Shown piece after piece: positions 6,515 through 8,907 of a stretch of 8,907 nt of DNA. Each line of letters starts with the position of its first letter. Within the stretch, counting starts at the first letter, position 1. The translations under genes were made by a program, and so were the position numbers. The DNA is from an uncultured Verrucomicrobiales bacterium (lineage in GTDB: Bacteria > Verrucomicrobiota > Verrucomicrobiia > Verrucomicrobiales > Akkermansiaceae), in assembly GCA_937952875.1 (NCBI GenBank), contig CALFDI010000252.1, forward strand, positions 1 to 8,907, written 5' to 3'. A model generated the notes under the pieces. The model was not told the DNA's origin. It saw only the letters and a list, made by a program, of their open reading frames with translations, and did not search any database.

Positions 6515-7102
6515 GTGCCCCTCTACTTCATTAGCGTCATTGTTATGATACTGCTCTCCGCAGTGTTACAGCAGTTCATGCCGATCATTGGTGGCGTCTA
6601 TGATGCGAGAATTCTGCTTCTCCCGCTCTGCTTCCTCTGCATTTCTGTCACATTGAATCCAGCAGGCATGCTCTTCATCGCCTACATCTGCGGATTCATC
6701 TGGGATGCACAACACGTCCTCCTCCCAGAACCTGAAAACGCAGCTTACACTCAACCGGTCGAGTCACTGCCATTCGGCTATAGTATCATTCTCTACGCCA
6801 TGATGGGGATGCTCATGCTGAGTATTCAGCCTCTCTTCAGGCAGGGTAAATGGCACTACTCCGCACTCGTGACTGGTCTCGCCATTTTCCTCTATCTCAC
6901 CATCGAGTATTTACTCATCTTCTTCGTGCGTGGCCGCTGGAGCTTTACGGAGCCGACGCTTCTGAAGATCATTTTCACCTCACTCTTCACTATGGCCGCC
7001 TCGCCATTAGTTTACTGGTTTCTTTTTAAGTTAGCTGACTCCTGTCATTACATCATTTCTTATGAAGGCCTAAAACGCAAACGCCGCTACTCCATCGACT
7101 AG
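6515..7102 (+). CDS. mreD: Rod shape-determining protein MreD
   Basis: Integral inner-membrane partner of MreC, 195 residues. About five or six hydrophobic segments can be read: roughly 3-24, 31-45, 49-66, 87-107, 117-138 and 149-174, with a basic cytoplasmic-like tail (GLKRKRRYSID). The weakly conserved MreD signature of a 'CGFIWD' type block is at 59-64. The primary sequence of MreD is poorly conserved, so the assignment rests mainly on the hydrophobic profile, the length and the position between mreC and mrdA. The GTG start is preferred over the ATG codon at residue 11 because it keeps the whole first membrane segment. The stop is 18 bases before the mrdA ATG. Confidence 0.9.
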   Translation: MPLYFISVIVMILLSAVLQQFMPIIGGVYDARILLLPLCFLCISVTLNPAGMLFIAYICGFIWDAQHVLLPEPENAAYTQPVESLPFGYSIILYAMMGMLMLSIQPLFRQGKWHYSALVTGLAIFLYLTIEYLLIFFVRGRWSFTEPTLLKIIFTSLFTMAASPLVYWFLFKLADSCHYIISYEGLKRKRRYSID

Positions 7103-7120
7103 CTCTCTTCTTCTTTTCTT
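7103..7120 (+). promoter_or_regulatory. 18-base pure pyrimidine spacer before mrdA
   Basis: The entire gap between the mreD stop and the mrdA ATG consists of C and T, so no Shine-Dalgarno is possible there. mreD and mrdA are in the same reading frame. A ribosome finishing mreD could reinitiate 18 bases on, or the tract may recruit S1; both are inference. Confidence 0.4.
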
Positions 7121-8907
7121 ATGGAACCTGGATACCGCTTTAGACTCTATCTCCTCACAGCCGTCATACTCGTCGGTTACGGAGCTCTCGTCTCGCGCCT
7201 ATTTACCTTCCAGATCGAGAGGCAGGATGAATTCCTCGCGAACATGCCTTCTCCGACGGAAGTCTCCGTCCGTGACCCCGGTGTCCGCGGTGAGATCGTC
7301 GATCGGAATAATATCCCACTTGCGACGAATCTGCGGAACTATGAAATGTCCTTCAATCTCGAGGAGATTCATAACGCCTATCGCCGCATGAAGCGTGAGG
7401 CCACTGAAGAGGAGTTAGCAGCGCTCGAGGTCTATCCGGAGACTGGGAAGGAAATCGTCTCGATCACTGACATCGTGAACCGCATTACGATTCCCGCTCT
7501 TAAGAAGCTCGATCTAGCAAAGCCCTTTAACGAACGAGACTACAAAAGGGAATTCGACGTCCACTATCTCACAAATAGAGGCCACGTCCCATACATCTAT
7601 CGACATGACCTCACCTTCGAGCAATTCGCTCGTGTCGCTGAGAACAGTTCGGAACTCCCCGGCGTCTCTGTAAAAACCACACCAGAACGCATCTATCCCT
7701 ACGGATCACTTGCCTCGCATATTTTAGGAAAAGTCAAAGGCTGGAATAACGACGCTATTCCAGAAGACGCAAAAAAACGCTTCGACTACTATACGGGCGA
7801 TAGTAGAGGAATCGAAGGCATCGAAGCCACCATGGACGAGTTCTTACGCGGCTACGAAGGAGCTCGCGTCATGCTAAAAGACATCAAGGGGAATACTGTC
7901 GACCTCCCAGGAGAGCAAAAACTCCCCGGCCAAGGTTCCACTGTCGAGCTAACGATCGACGCCCGCATCCAGATGCTTACTGAGAAAGTCCTACGCAGAG
8001 CTGGTCGGGCTGCAGCCGTCGTGATGGATGTGAATACAGGTGAAATCATCTCGATGGCCTCGGTGCCGGATTTCGACCCGAACGATTTCATTCCACCTGT
8101 CAGTAGCGAGACTTTAAAAGCATATAATAAGAACAAAGCTGGCCCATTCACAAATAAAGCCATGAGCCCGTTCGCTCCCGGCTCAACTTTTAAAATCCCA
8201 ACAGCCGTAGCCGGATTCATGAATGGCATGGATGGACCAAAGCTCGTCTGTGATGGCTACGTGCAATATGGCAAGCACTCAGCAGGCTGCTGGATCTATA
8301 ATATGTTCGACGGGAAACATGGACCGCTTTCTCTCGAAGAAGCCATTCAGCAATCCTGTAATCCCTACTTTTATAAAATGGCCAATCAAATTGGCGGCGC
8401 CGGCATGGTGAAGAGCTTCAGCCTCTTCGGCTTTGGGAATCAGACAGGAATTCGCCTCCCATCTGAGAAAAAAGGAATTCTGCCAGGTAGCCGTGACTGG
8501 ACCCGTAAGAAAGGCTTCGGCACTCCATTCACACCTGTCGAGCAGGCCTTTCTCTCAATCGGGCAAGGTGAAACAGCGGCAACACCACTACAGATTTGCA
8601 ACTTCCTCTGCGCCGTCGCGAACGGTGGACGCATGTATGAGCCACGGATTGTCAAACAGGTCGTCCACCCTGCCAACGGAGTATTGATCGAAGACCAACC
8701 GAATCTCCGCATCGACCTCCTCCAGCACGGAGTCACAGAAGAGCAACTCGCCCGTATCCGCAAAGGAATGTATATGGCTGTCAATGAGCAGAAGGGCACT
8801 GGTAAACGCTCAGCTCTGCCAAATGTCAGTATCTGCGGAAAGACTGGAACAGCTCAGACCACCATTGATGGTGTCGCGACGCACAACGCCTGGACGATCG
8901 CCTTCGC
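7121..8907 (+). CDS. mrdA: Penicillin-binding protein 2 (peptidoglycan D,D-transpeptidase), 5' part
   Basis: Class B PBP that cross-links peptidoglycan in the elongasome, acting in the periplasm with RodA and MreC. The frame is open from ATG 7121 to the window edge, giving 595 codons; the C-terminus is missing. A short cytoplasmic start (MEPGYRFR) is followed by one membrane segment at about 9-30. The non-penicillin-binding head follows: GVRGEIVDRNNIPLATN (54-70) and IYPYGSLASHILG (191-203). The transpeptidase domain has all three motifs: S355-T-F-K358 with the acylated serine S355, S412-C-N414, and K574-T-G576. The serine lies about 25 residues later than S330 of E. coli PBP2, owing to a charged extra region at roughly 86-145. 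No Shine-Dalgarno is present. The next gene is expected to be rodA, outside the window. Confidence 0.96.
   Translation, partial: MEPGYRFRLYLLTAVILVGYGALVSRLFTFQIERQDEFLANMPSPTEVSVRDPGVRGEIVDRNNIPLATNLRNYEMSFNLEEIHNAYRRMKREATEEELAALEVYPETGKEIVSITDIVNRITIPALKKLDLAKPFNERDYKREFDVHYLTNRGHVPYIYRHDLTFEQFARVAENSSELPGVSVKTTPERIYPYGSLASHILGKVKGWNNDAIPEDAKKRFDYYTGDSRGIEGIEATMDEFLRGYEGARVMLKDIKGNTVDLPGEQKLPGQGSTVELTIDARIQMLTEKVLRRAGRAAAVVMDVNTGEIISMASVPDFDPNDFIPPVSSETLKAYNKNKAGPFTNKAMSPFAPGSTFKIPTAVAGFMNGMDGPKLVCDGYVQYGKHSAGCWIYNMFDGKHGPLSLEEAIQQSCNPYFYKMANQIGGAGMVKSFSLFGFGNQTGIRLPSEKKGILPGSRDWTRKKGFGTPFTPVEQAFLSIGQGETAATPLQICNFLCAVANGGRMYEPRIVKQVVHPANGVLIEDQPNLRIDLLQHGVTEEQLARIRKGMYMAVNEQKGTGKRSALPNVSICGKTGTAQTTIDGVATHNAWTIAF

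Noticed and set aside
7852..8229. 125-codon minus-strand open frame
   Set aside because: It is antisense to the transpeptidase domain of mrdA, whose motifs are intact; no family likeness was seen.

Overview
The window is ordinary-composition bacterial chromosome, with roughly balanced base content and dense genes. It carries a partial rod-shape (mre) cluster and four accessory housekeeping-type genes. The lineage is probably Gram-negative, and my best guess is Verrucomicrobiota or a relative. Reasons are the style of the LON-domain protein, a PBP2 with a longer N-terminal region than E. coli, and scarce Shine-Dalgarno sequences. The phylum is an inference; no rRNA is present to confirm it.

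Left part (1-2266): the C-terminal end of a MidA/NDUFAF7-type SAM-dependent methyltransferase runs rightward. It converges, 24 bases apart, on a leftward 661-residue gene. That gene fuses a family-4 glycosyltransferase to a calcineurin-like metallophosphoesterase. The phosphoesterase half has GNHD rather than the GNRD of LpxH and resembles the PlcP phospholipase group. PlcP and its glycosyltransferase partner Agt are separate proteins in the known phospholipid-to-glycolipid remodelling pathway. One polypeptide may therefore do both steps here, and this is the most interesting gene in the window.

Middle part (2267-4595): a short divergent control region contains a degenerate Pho-box-like direct repeat. 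A rightward LON substrate-binding-domain protein follows, then a rightward M16 zinc peptidase with an intact HxxEH site. A perfect 7-bp inverted repeat lies directly against the preferred peptidase start codon. The 254-base gap before mreB holds a plausible sigma70 promoter. Immediately after it is an 83-base segment that folds as a three-way junction: a closing 10-bp helix, a small hairpin, and a long arm capped by a C(UGCG)G tetraloop of the UNCG class. I see no matching known leader family, so it is a candidate undescribed cis-regulatory RNA for mreB.

Right part (4596-8907): mreB, mreC, mreD and the first 595 codons of mrdA (PBP2) run rightward. MreB filaments, MreC/MreD in the inner membrane and the PBP2 transpeptidase together direct lateral wall growth. 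Between mreB and mreC lie a terminator-like hairpin followed by six T's and then a perfect 8-bp hairpin. This suggests partial attenuation, so that mreB is expressed above the downstream genes. mreC has a recognisable Shine-Dalgarno. mreB, mreD and mrdA are instead preceded by pyrimidine-rich tracts; before mrdA all 18 intergenic bases are pyrimidines. No tRNA, rRNA, CRISPR array or insertion sequence was seen.
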